Part shown: positions 19,449 through 27,470 of the stretch, piece after piece
Layout of the letters: each line of letters starts with the position of its first letter
Numbering within the stretch: position 1 is the stretch's first letter
Assembly: GCA_016704435.1 (NCBI GenBank)
Contig: JADJAB010000014.1
Coordinates: forward strand, 27,239-91,238
Direction of reading: 5' to 3'
DNA: 64,000 nt
DNA from: Rhodobacter sp.
GTDB lineage: Bacteria > Pseudomonadota > Alphaproteobacteria > Rhodobacterales > Rhodobacteraceae
The notes under the pieces: model-generated
Database searches by the model: none
The model's input: only the letters and a program-made list of their open reading frames with translations
Told to the model about the DNA's origin: nothing
Program-made: the position numbers and the translations under genes

Positions 19449-20591
19449 CTACTCCTTCGCCACCGGGGCGGGCTTGCGGAACCCCCATGGGAACAGTCGG
19501 CGCACCAGCAGCGGTGCGGCGATGAAGACGATGATCAGCGCCTGGATGATGCTGATAAGGTCGATCGAGACGCCGGCATCCACCTGCATCTGCCGCCCCC
19601 CCGCCTCAAGCGCGCCGAACAGAAGCCCCGCCAGCAGCACACCCCAAGGGTGCGACCGGCCCAAGAGCGCCACCGCAATGGCATCAAAGCCGATCCCGGC
19701 GGAAAAGCCCGGCGAGGCGCGGCCCAGCACGCCGCTGACCTGGTTGGCCCCGGCCAGCCCGGACAGCGCCCCGGCCATGCCCATCGCCAGGACGATGATC
19801 AGCCCTGCCCGCATCCCGGCATAGCGCGCGGCATCGGGGCTTTCGCCGCTGGCGCGGAACTCGAACCCCAGCCGGGTGCGAAACAGGAGCCAGTGAATGA
19901 AGATCACCGCCGCGATCATCAGGAACACGCCGGCATGCAGCCGCAGGTTGGGGTCAAGCCACGTCAGGATGCGCGGCAACTCGGCGCTGCCCAGGACCGA
20001 TTTCGAGATCGGGTCCGACCGCCCTTCGCGCTGGATGAAATCAAGCCGCAGCATGTAGTCGACCAGCCGGTAGGAGATCAGGTTCAGCATGATCGTGGTG
20101 ATCACCTCATGCGCGCCCGTGGCGGCGCGCAGCCAACCGGCGATGGCTGCGTAAAGCCCACCCGCCATCGCGCCCACCAGCAAGACCAGCGGCACATGCA
20201 CCACCGCTGGCAACCCGGCAAAGCTGAAACCCGCGATCACCGCCGCCATGCCGCCGATCAGCAGCTGGCCTTCGGCGCCGATATTGAACATGCCGGCCCG
20301 GAACCCCAGCGCGATGCCAAGTCCGGCCAGCGTCAGCGGGATCGCCGCGGTCAGCGTCTCGGATATCGCGTTGAACGAGCCTACCGACCCGACCAGAAGT
20401 GCTACATAGGACCGCCCGACCGTGGCAAGATCGACGTTGGTCGCCAGCATCGCCAAAGCGCCCAGCAGCAACGCCACGACCACGGCAAAGAACGGCACGA
20501 CGATCAGGTCTTCCATCGCCGCGCGGTCGGGTGCGGCGCGTTTCAGGAATGCCTCGGACAGGCCCTCGGCCGGTTTCGGTTCGTCATTCAT
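19449..20591 (-). CDS. BMP-type ABC transporter permease (YufP-like)
   Basis: A 380-residue permease with about ten hydrophobic segments and the family core FRAGMFNIGAEGQLLIGG near residue 130. Also seen is FRASGESPDAARYAGMR, the cytoplasmic coupling region. It overlaps the ATPase stop by 4 bases and is followed 4 bases later by the second permease, forming the usual heterodimeric pore of the Bmp/Yuf importers. An intact reading frame and correct length support function. Confidence 0.9.
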   Translation of the reverse strand: MNDEPKPAEGLSEAFLKRAAPDRAAMEDLIVVPFFAVVVALLLGALAMLATNVDLATVGRSYVALLVGSVGSFNAISETLTAAIPLTLAGLGIALGFRAGMFNIGAEGQLLIGGMAAVIAGFSFAGLPAVVHVPLVLLVGAMAGGLYAAIAGWLRAATGAHEVITTIMLNLISYRLVDYMLRLDFIQREGRSDPISKSVLGSAELPRILTWLDPNLRLHAGVFLMIAAVIFIHWLLFRTRLGFEFRASGESPDAARYAGMRAGLIIVLAMGMAGALSGLAGANQVSGVLGRASPGFSAGIGFDAIAVALLGRSHPWGVLLAGLLFGALEAGGRQMQVDAGVSIDLISIIQALIIVFIAAPLLVRRLFPWGFRKPAPVAKE

Positions 20592-22108
20592 GCCGCCGCC
20601 CCTTCGTATCTGCCCGCCATTGCCAGGCCGACCTCGGACTTGTCCGCTGTCGCGCCATCGAATTCGGCCACGATCTTCCCCTTGAACATCACCAGGATGC
20701 GGTCCGACAGGGCCAGGATCTCGTCCAGTTCGGACGACACGATCAGGACACCGTCGCCTTCGTCGCGGGCCTGGGCAATGCGGCTGTGGATGTATTCGAT
20801 CGATCCCACGTCAAGGCCCCGCGTGGGCTGCGACGCGATCAGGAATTCGGTGTCGCGCGACAGTTCGCGCGCGACGATGACCTTTTGCTGGTTGCCGCCC
20901 GACAGCGTGCTGACCGCATCGAAGATCGACCCGGCGCGCACGTCGAAATCCTGCACGGCCTGGGCGGCGGCCTGGTTGACGACCCGCCACAGCATCGTCG
21001 GTCCGCGCGAAAAGCGGTCGTCGTAATAGCTGTCCAGCACCATGTTTTCGGCAATGGTGAAGGCGGGGATCAGGCCGGTGCGCTGGCGGTCCTCGGGGAT
21101 ATGGGCAAAGCCCATGCGGTGGCGGTCGCGGGCGCTGGCGCGGGTGATGTCCCGGCCCTTGAACAGGACGGTGCCGCCGGCCACGCGGGTCAGCCCGGTC
21201 AGCGCCTCGACCAGTGCCGACTGGCCGTTGCCCTGCACCCCGGCGATGCCGACGATTTCGCCGCTGCGCACGATCATGCTGACGTCATCGACCGCAATGT
21301 CGTCATTTTCATTCAGCACGGTCAGATCTGCCACTTCCAACAGCGGTGCGCCCGGCTTGTGGGGGTTTTTCTCGACATCGAAGCTGACCGGGCGGCCGAC
21401 CATCATCTCGGCCAGATCGGCCTCGGACACCGCATCGGGGTGATCGGCATGGCCGACGATCTCGCCCCGGCGCAGGACGGCGATGTGATCGGAAATCTCG
21501 CGGATTTCGCCCAGCTTGTGGGTGATGAAGACGATGGCCTTGCCGCTGTCGCGCAGGCTTCTGACGATCTCGAAGAACTCGACCACCTCTTGCGGGGTCA
21601 AGACGGCGGTCGGTTCGTCGAAGATCACCAGATCGGCCGAGCGGAACAGCACCTTGATGATCTCGACCCGCTGCTGGACGCCGACCGGCAGGGTTTCGAT
21701 CAAGGCGTCGGGGTCGACCTCCAGCCCGTAGGAGTCGTTGATCTCGCGCACCTGCGCGCGCGCCTGATCCAGGTCGAGATGATCAAACCGCCCGGTCGGC
21801 TCCACGCCCAAGACGACGTTCTCGGCCACGGTGAACACCGGAATCAGCATGAAATGCTGATGCACCATGCCGATGCCGGCGCGGATCGCCTCGCCCGGCC
21901 CGTTGAAACGGACGGGCTTGCCGTCAATCAGGATCTCGCCCTCGGTCTGGGCGTAAAGACCGCAGAGCACGTTCATCAGCGTGGACTTGCCCGCTCCGTT
22001 CTCGCCCAGAAGACCCAGCACCTTGCCGGCCCGGATCTGCAGGTTCACGCCCTTGACGGCAGCGAAACTGCCAAAGCGCTTGGTGATGCCGCGCAGCTCG
22101 ACGGCCAT
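20588..22108 (-). CDS. BMP-type ABC transporter ATP-binding protein (YufO-like, duplicated ATPase)
   Basis: A 506-residue protein with two ABC domains, as in sugar/nucleoside importers. Domain 1 has Walker A GENGAGKSTLMN near residue 36, VGVQQRVEI in place of a canonical LSGGQ, and Walker B LVIFDEPTAVL. Domain 2 has GVQGNGQSALVE as a degenerate Walker A near residue 290, signature LSGGNQQKVIVARELS and ASQPTRGLDVG. This asymmetry is normal for the family. It is coupled to the YufP-like permease by an ATGA overlap. Confidence 0.92.
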   Translation of the reverse strand: MAVELRGITKRFGSFAAVKGVNLQIRAGKVLGLLGENGAGKSTLMNVLCGLYAQTEGEILIDGKPVRFNGPGEAIRAGIGMVHQHFMLIPVFTVAENVVLGVEPTGRFDHLDLDQARAQVREINDSYGLEVDPDALIETLPVGVQQRVEIIKVLFRSADLVIFDEPTAVLTPQEVVEFFEIVRSLRDSGKAIVFITHKLGEIREISDHIAVLRRGEIVGHADHPDAVSEADLAEMMVGRPVSFDVEKNPHKPGAPLLEVADLTVLNENDDIAVDDVSMIVRSGEIVGIAGVQGNGQSALVEALTGLTRVAGGTVLFKGRDITRASARDRHRMGFAHIPEDRQRTGLIPAFTIAENMVLDSYYDDRFSRGPTMLWRVVNQAAAQAVQDFDVRAGSIFDAVSTLSGGNQQKVIVARELSRDTEFLIASQPTRGLDVGSIEYIHSRIAQARDEGDGVLIVSSELDEILALSDRILVMFKGKIVAEFDGATADKSEVGLAMAGRYEGAAA

Positions 22109-22175
22109 CGGGGCCCTCCTGCCGGAAAAAGGCCGCCGCCCCGCAAGATGTTGGGGACGGCAGCCGGGGTCGGGA

Positions 22176-23198
22176 TTACTCGTCGACCGCGATCGAGCCG
22201 TCGATGATGCCGGCGCGCACGGTTTCGAGTTCGGCCTTCAGCTCGGCCCGGATGGCCGCGTCCATGTCATGGAACGGGGCCAGCGCGACACCGCCGTTTT
22301 CCAGCGTGCCGACCATGACACCGCCTTTGAAGCTGCCGTCCATCGCCCGCTGGATCACTTCGGTCACGGTCGAATCCATCCGCTTGGTGACCGAGGTCAG
22401 GTAGACCCCGCCATTGGCTGGGTCGGTCAGGAAGAGATCGGCATCGACCCCGATGATCTTGATGGTGTCGCCGCCCAGTTCGGCCGCCATCGCCGCCGAT
22501 CCCAGACGCACCGGGCCGGCCACCGGCATCACGATATCGGCGCCCTCGTCGTAGAGGTTCTGCGCAAAGGCGCGCCCGTCGTCGAGGGATTCGAAGTTGT
22601 TGGTGAACAGGCCCTCGCGGGTTTCCGGGTTCCAGCCCAGGACGGTCACTTCGGTTCCATGCTGCGCGTTGTAATACATCGCGCCGCGATAGTAGCCGTC
22701 CATGAAGATCGTGACCGGCGGGATGTTGATGCCGCCAAAGGTTCCCAGCACGCCGGTCTTGGTCATGCCGGCCGCCAGATAACCGGCAAGAAACGCGGCT
22801 TCGTCGGTGGCATAGACCTGGCCCAGCACGTTGGGGATGACCGGATCATAGGCATAATCGACGATGGAGAACGCCTGATCGGGGTTCGCCTGCGCCGCCT
22901 TTTGCGTGGCATCGCCCAGAAGGAACCCGACCGTGATGATGACGTCGCAGCCGCCGTTCACCAGCGAGTTGATGTTGGCCTCGTAGTCGGTTTCGGCCTG
23001 CGATTCCAGAAAGCGGCCCTCGACGCCCAGGGTCTCCTGCGCATCCAGAACGCCTTTCCAGGCCGTCTGGTTAAAGCTGTTGTCGTCGATGCCGCCGGTG
23101 TCGGTGACCTGGCAGGCGGTGAAAGCGGACGCGGCGGTGCCGGCCGCAAGGGTGGTGGCGACGATCGCCGGTGCAAGAACCCTGTTGAAGCTGAGCAT
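22176..23198 (-). CDS. BMP family substrate-binding protein
   Basis: A 340-residue periplasmic binding protein. The start is ATG 23196-23198, with AAGGAAGGA just upstream; a longer frame to 23240 lacks a ribosome-binding site. The signal peptide is MLSFNRVLAPAIVATTLAAG with cleavage near ASA. The Bmp/Med landmarks are VTDTGGIDDNSFNQTAW after the signal and a central GGCDVIITVGFLLGDA. Relatives bind purine nucleosides or similar solutes. The gene heads the transporter operon and has an operator-like 18-bp site about 100 bases upstream of its start. Confidence 0.9.
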   Translation of the reverse strand: MLSFNRVLAPAIVATTLAAGTAASAFTACQVTDTGGIDDNSFNQTAWKGVLDAQETLGVEGRFLESQAETDYEANINSLVNGGCDVIITVGFLLGDATQKAAQANPDQAFSIVDYAYDPVIPNVLGQVYATDEAAFLAGYLAAGMTKTGVLGTFGGINIPPVTIFMDGYYRGAMYYNAQHGTEVTVLGWNPETREGLFTNNFESLDDGRAFAQNLYDEGADIVMPVAGPVRLGSAAMAAELGGDTIKIIGVDADLFLTDPANGGVYLTSVTKRMDSTVTEVIQRAMDGSFKGGVMVGTLENGGVALAPFHDMDAAIRAELKAELETVRAGIIDGSIAVDE

Positions 23199-23298
23199 GG
23201 CAGTCCTTCCTTTGCAGGCTTTTGGGCGCTTGCCGGGCAAGCGCGGTTTCCACTGTTCAGACCGTGCAGCTGGTCGTCTGGATTTTCGGCGCAGAACT

Positions 23299-23316
23299 AA
23301 TCACTTATAACTGAAC
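23299..23316 (-). promoter_or_regulatory. Operator-like site a: GTTCA-N8-TGATT, upstream of the BMP operon
   Basis: Read on the minus strand the site is GTTCAGTTATAAGTGATT. It matches 15 of 18 positions of site b at 25922-25939 and shares GTTCAGT and the following TGA with site c (26175) and site e (39038). It lies about 100 bases upstream of the BMP binding-protein start, in an AT-rich patch of otherwise GC-rich DNA. The assignment to the GbsR-like regulator at 38.5-39.0 kb is inference. Confidence 0.4.
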
Positions 23317-23389
23317 GAACTGATTGCAAGACTGATCTGAATCAATCCCCGGCGGTTTCCTGTTGGCGCTGGTCGGGCGCTCGGCGCAA

Positions 23390-23866
23390 GAGACCGTCAT
23401 ATCCCCCAGAACTGGATCCCCCTGTTCGATCCTTCTGAGCCCGGTCGCGAAAGTATCCTTGCCGGCCCAGGTGCCGTGACCATCGCCGCCGGTGATCAGC
23501 AGCCCATGACGCCGGGCAACATCGCGCGATCGCACACATCTCTTCGTCATGGCAGCCACTATACACCTCCAGCCCGTCAAAGCCGAGGGGCAGGACCGCC
23601 TCGAGATCGGCCTTGAACCGCGCTCGATCGCGCAGGTATCGCCCGTTCCACAGCACGGTGACCTGCGCCCCACGAATCCACGAAATCCCGACCTCGGCGG
23701 CAAGCTGGGGAGGCGTGTCACAGGCCTCCATGTTGTCGTCATCGGTGTTCGAGATCAGGCCGATGCCCTGGCCTTCGCTTCGGCCAGAATCCCGGGCAGG
23801 GACTGGCTGCCCCCGGAAAAGTCGCTGCGGATATGCAGATCGCACGACAGCACGCGGTCTCCCTGA
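23390..23866 (-). pseudogene. Decayed PHP-domain phosphoesterase
   Basis: Pieces of a PHP metal-dependent phosphoesterase occur in three successive frames: SCDLHIRSDFSGGSQSLPG, then ISNTDDDNMEAC and LPLGFDGLEVYSGCHDEEM, then RRHGLLITGGDGHGTW. The expected HxH (here LHIRSD), the His-Asp pair and the late GDGHG are recognisable, but at least two frameshifts separate them. NTDDDNME stands where NTDHDN would be expected, so one metal His appears lost. Neighbouring PEP-utilising debris carries an in-frame stop, so I regard the whole region as dead rather than mis-sequenced. Confidence 0.6.
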
Positions 23867-25011
23867 GGATTTTGACGATGCAATTGGTGCCATCGACCTC
23901 CAGCACCACAGCCGAGGCGTTGACAAAGACCGGCGTCCACGAAGGCTCGGTCGCCACGGTGACAAGGATTTCGCCCGGCTCCAGCCGCTTTTCACAGGGT
24001 GTTTTCAGCACTTTGGCGCGGCCCGTGTAGGTGCCGTTGGACACCGCCATGCCCGCCAGATCGCCCGCTTCCGCCTGAAGTCGCTTGCGAAAGACCCTGC
24101 CGCGGCGGTCAATGAAGTTCGGATAGTCCCTGACACGCCCGACGATCTCCATCGGCTTGATGGTTCGCCGCAATCAGCGGGCGCAACTCAAGCGTTTGGT
24201 CTTTCTTGCGCCTGCGTGACCTCGGCGATGGACAGCTCGAAAATGTCTTCGGGCGCAGCGCGCCGTTCATCATCACCACCAGGTATCTCGGCGTCTCGCG
24301 GTGGCCGTAGGACACCTCGATGGCGCGCAGATGCCTGTCGAAGGCCTTCAGCTTGCCCTTGGCTTTCGCAATCGCGCGCATCTTTGCAATCGCCTCGACC
24401 TTGCGCTTGCTGGCGTGCAGCATCTGGTTGTCGCCGACATTGATTGCCTTGATCTGGCGAAAGAAATCACCCAGGCGTTCCATCAACCGAGGCGTGGCGA
24501 CGTCGTTTTCGCGGAAACCCCGCGCACCGAATCTTTCAATTTGGGCGTCTAATGCTCCCGTGAAAGCGGGCGAATAGCTCCGCGCCTTGATCCGTTCCTC
24601 GAATTCTGCGGCCTCCTGCGTTGCCCGGAGGTCGGGCGGTTGCTGCGGCCACTTCGCGCCGGGCCGGTTGCGCAGCAGGTTGGCGGGAACGCCGTTTTTC
24701 CCGTGCCCCGGTGGGAACAGTTGCGCCGCGCCGCGCTGCAGGTCTTTCATCAACGGAACTGCCGGTTCGGCCAGCAGGGTGGTGATACCGACCCGAGGTT
24801 GCGCTGGTCAAGCACCAGATCCAGCGTCTTCCTTCGGCTCGCAATGCTCTCGGCTCTCGCGGGTGATCGCCTGCGCCTCCTGGAAATAGCGCGCATCGGC
24901 ACAGGCGCCAATCAGCGCCGACAGTTAGGCCTTTGGCGCCACATGGTAGGGGGGCCACGGGGGGCAAGCCACCAGCGCAGCAAGGGGGCGATATGTCTTC
25001 GGGCGCGCGCC
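23867..25011 (-). pseudogene. Decayed PEP-utilising-enzyme-like gene
   Basis: The minus strand carries LSALIGACADARYFQEAQAI just after an in-frame TAA (about 24926-24928). A long open stretch follows (DLRATQEAAEFEERIKARSY and neighbours), and then a mobile-domain end in another frame: GRAKVLKTPCEKRLEPGEIL and TVATEPSWTPVFVNA. The last part is typical of the swivelling phosphohistidine domain of PEP synthase-like enzymes, but the following catalytic His segment (GGxxSH-like) is missing. The in-frame stop, several frame changes and the missing catalytic block make it a pseudogene. The family name of the upstream part is less certain. Confidence 0.5.
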
Positions 25012-25013
25012 TG

Positions 25014-25784
25014 TCATCCCGCCGCCATGCCGCCATCGACCGGGTACTGGCCGCCGGTGATGAAGGATGATTCCTCGCTGGCCAGGAACAACACCAGCCG
25101 CGCCACATCCAGGCTTTCGCCATAGCGGCCCAGCGGTATGCTGGTTTCCAGCCCCTGCTTCACCTCGGCGCCGTGGCCCGGATTGAAGCCCTCTTCCAGC
25201 GAACGCATCATCCTTGTGTTGATCGGCGCCGGATGGACCGAGTTCACCCGAACCCCGAACGGTGCCGCCTCGATCGCGGCGGCCCTGGTCAGGCCGACCA
25301 TCGCGTGCTTGGAGGTGATGTAGGGCGCCACGTTCGGGCTGCCCTGCAGGCCCGCGATCGACGACATGTTGATGATGCTGCCACCCTTGCGGTCGATCAT
25401 CACCGGCAGGACATGCTGCAGGCCAAGGAAGGCGCCGCGCACGTTGACCGCGATGACACGGTCGAAATCGGCGATCTTCTGTTCGGTCAGCGGGGCGACA
25501 CGGCCTTCGATCCCGGCATTGTTGAAGAAGATGTCGATCCCGCCGAACCGCTTGACCGTGGCCGCCACATAGGCGCGGGTATCGGCTTCGGACGAGACAT
25601 CGGCGGCGATGGTCAACACCTCGCCCAGCCCCTTCAGGCTGGCAGCGGCACTTTCAAGGGCGCTGTCGTTCAGGTCGACCAGTGCCACGCGCGCACCTTC
25701 GTTCAGGAACAGGCGGGCGGTTTCAAGGCCGATTCCGGCGGCCCCGCCGGTGATAAGGGCGATCTTGTCTTGCAGGCGTTTCAT
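25014..25784 (-). CDS. Short-chain dehydrogenase/reductase
   Basis: A 256-residue classical SDR. The start is the ATG 25782-25784, preceded by GAGAAGGAAA; a frame extension to 25862 lacks similarity. The cofactor motif is TGGAAGIGLE near residue 14, NNAG near residue 88, the catalytic Ser in NMSSIAG, YITSKHA for the YxxxK pair near residue 155, and SSFITGGQYPVDGG at the end. VDLNDS after strand 2 has an Asp that favours NAD(H). It faces away from the RND efflux operon across a 449-base divergent region that contains sites b and c. Confidence 0.9.
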   Translation of the reverse strand: MKRLQDKIALITGGAAGIGLETARLFLNEGARVALVDLNDSALESAAASLKGLGEVLTIAADVSSEADTRAYVAATVKRFGGIDIFFNNAGIEGRVAPLTEQKIADFDRVIAVNVRGAFLGLQHVLPVMIDRKGGSIINMSSIAGLQGSPNVAPYITSKHAMVGLTRAAAIEAAPFGVRVNSVHPAPINTRMMRSLEEGFNPGHGAEVKQGLETSIPLGRYGESLDVARLVLFLASEESSFITGGQYPVDGGMAAG

Positions 25785-25921
25785 GGCGGTTTCCTTCTCA
25801 ACCGGATCAATGGTTGACGGTCTGGGCGTGCCGAACAGGCCCCGCGCGCCGTCTGACAACACCAGACGCCCGCGGGCTTCCGGCCAGCAGATCCGATGCG
25901 AGTCTCGTTCTCAAAAAGCAT

Positions 25922-25939
25922 AGTCATTTATGACTGAAC
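25922..25939 (-). promoter_or_regulatory. Operator-like site b: GTTCA-N8-TGACT, upstream of the SDR gene
   Basis: The minus strand reads GTTCAGTCATAAATGACT. It contains a perfect palindrome on the plus strand, AGTCAT-TT-ATGACT (25922-25935). It lies 138 bases upstream of the SDR start and shares 15 of 18 bases with site a. Probably a binding site for a dimeric repressor. Confidence 0.45.
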
Positions 25940-26174
25940 AATCTATACCAAAATGATCTGACGTTGCATCCGCTCTGAAAGAGCGCCGCCGATTGGCCCG
26001 CGAAGGTCCATGGAAATGAGGCGCGAGCGTGGTGGAGATTTTCCTCGGCCAGCGGCCTGGCCTTGCATTTCTTCCGACAAAAGCCCGTTCGTGATGTACT
26101 GTTGCGACGCGCATTCATCACTGCGGGGCATGGCCGCGGTGCAAGGACCGCAGGTTTGATGTCTGGCAAGGTGT

Positions 26175-26192
26175 GTTCAGTATTGACTGAAT
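26175..26192 (+). promoter_or_regulatory. Operator-like site c: GTTCA-N8-TGAAT, upstream of the RND pump
   Basis: GTTCAGTATTGACTGAAT includes the perfect 16-bp palindrome TTCAGT-ATTG-ACTGAA (26176-26191). The site covers the predicted -35 hexamer at 26183-26188, so a bound regulator would block RNA polymerase, as expected of an efflux-pump repressor. Confidence 0.55.
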
Positions 26193-26210
26193 ACATAAAT
26201 GGTTTATCTA
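26183..26210 (+). promoter_or_regulatory. Sigma-70-like promoter of the RND efflux operon
   Basis: TTGACT (26183-26188) and TATCTA (26205-26210) are separated by 16 bases, a good match to -35 and -10 boxes for this GC-rich genome. Transcription would start about 15 bases before the adaptor gene's ATG at 26234, leaving a short leader with GGAGAAAG as the ribosome-binding site. Confidence 0.5.
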
Positions 26211-26233
26211 CACGGGACCTTTGGAGAAAGCAG

Positions 26234-27466
26234 ATGGCATCCTCTTCCACCAAGTCCAAGGCGCCAGAAGACCACCGAAAGCCGGATTGGGCGAAAAGCC
26301 GTGGCGAGGCAGAGCGCGACCGTCGTGCCGCCGAAGGCCTGCCGCCCAAGCGGCGGAAATGGCCCTGGGTGCTGGTTGCCCTGCTGGTCGCCGCAGGTGG
26401 GGGCTATGGCTGGTATCAATCACACAAGGTCGTCGAAGTGGATCCCGTGGCCGAGCCAACGCCCGCCATCGGCATCATGCAGGTGAATCCGGACGAAATG
26501 GCCGTCATCGCGCCGCAGGTGCTGGAACGGCGCGTCAAGGTCATCGGCACGCTGGACCCGGTGCGCCGGGCACAACTGTCCAGTCAGGCCGGGGGCCGGG
26601 TCGAGATCGTCGCCGTCTCTCCCGGCGACACGGTGAAGGCAGGCGATGTGCTGGTGCAGGTCGATGTCGAGGCGCTGACGCTGGAACTGCAAGTGCAGCG
26701 CAGCACGGCGGAATCCACCCGCTCGCAGCTTGCGCTGGCGGAAACGCAGCTGGCCCGCGCCTTGTCGCTGGTCGAACGCGGGGTCGGCACCACCTCGACG
26801 CTGGACGAGGCCCGCGGCAGCGTCGCCAGCCTGCGCGCCAATCTCAGCGCGCTGGAAGATCAGGTGTCCGTTGCCGAGTTGCGCCTGCGCAATGCCACCC
26901 TGCGCGCGCCCTTCGACGGCACCGTTTCGGCGCGCGATGCCGAGCCGGGCCAGTATGTCTCGATCGGCGCGCCGTTGGTCACCATCGTCGATCTTTCGTC
27001 GGTCGAGATGCAGGCGAATGCTGCCGTCGGCTCGGGTGCGCTGCTGGCGCCGGGCCAGACCGTCTCGATCGCGGTGGACGGGATCGAGGGCAAGACCTTT
27101 GCCGGCACCGTCACCCGGATCAACCCGGTTGCGCGCGAAGCCACGCGGACGATTCCGGTCTATATCACCATCGACAACCCCGATGGCCGGCTGCTGGGCG
27201 GCATGTTCGCTGCCGGGCAGATCGTCGTCGACCGGGTCGAAGACGCCTTTGCCGTGCCGACCGATGCCATCCGCCGCGACCAGCAGGGCCTGCATGTCCT
27301 GCTGATCGAAGACGGCAAGCTGCTGCGCCAGACCGTCGAGATCGGCGGCCTCTGGGCCGATGACATGACACGGGTCACCGAAGGCCTGAAGGCCGGCCAG
27401 ACCGTCGTGACCGCCCCGCTGCCGTCGCTGCACGCCGGCGATGCGGTCGAGATGGTGGGGAACTGA
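26234..27466 (+). CDS. RND efflux periplasmic adaptor (membrane fusion protein)
   Basis: A 410-residue MFP. The ATG at 26234 follows TTGGAGAAAG; the frame is open further upstream but without support. A charged cytoplasmic head (residues 1-42) precedes one membrane helix (WPWVLVALLVAAGGGYGWY). Then come the lipoyl/barrel-sandwich halves (GGRVEIVAVSPGDTVKAGD and LRAPFDGTVSARDAEPGQYV) flanking a short coiled-coil hairpin, and a beta-barrel ending in VVTAPLPSLHAGDAVEMVG. It is anchored by an uncleaved helix rather than by a lipid. It forms an operon with the RND gene 4 bases downstream. Confidence 0.92.
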   Translation: MASSSTKSKAPEDHRKPDWAKSRGEAERDRRAAEGLPPKRRKWPWVLVALLVAAGGGYGWYQSHKVVEVDPVAEPTPAIGIMQVNPDEMAVIAPQVLERRVKVIGTLDPVRRAQLSSQAGGRVEIVAVSPGDTVKAGDVLVQVDVEALTLELQVQRSTAESTRSQLALAETQLARALSLVERGVGTTSTLDEARGSVASLRANLSALEDQVSVAELRLRNATLRAPFDGTVSARDAEPGQYVSIGAPLVTIVDLSSVEMQANAAVGSGALLAPGQTVSIAVDGIEGKTFAGTVTRINPVAREATRTIPVYITIDNPDGRLLGGMFAAGQIVVDRVEDAFAVPTDAIRRDQQGLHVLLIEDGKLLRQTVEIGGLWADDMTRVTEGLKAGQTVVTAPLPSLHAGDAVEMVGN

Positions 27467-27470
27467 ACCC

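Larger units (their letters stand above)
25785..26233. other. Divergent regulatory region between the SDR and RND operons
   Basis: A 449-base non-coding region. It holds two GTTCA-N8-TGA type sites: b at 25922-25939 for the SDR side and c at 26175-26192 for the pump side. Site c overlaps a good sigma-70-like promoter. The middle (about 25950-26160) shows no convincing gene. Confidence 0.55.
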
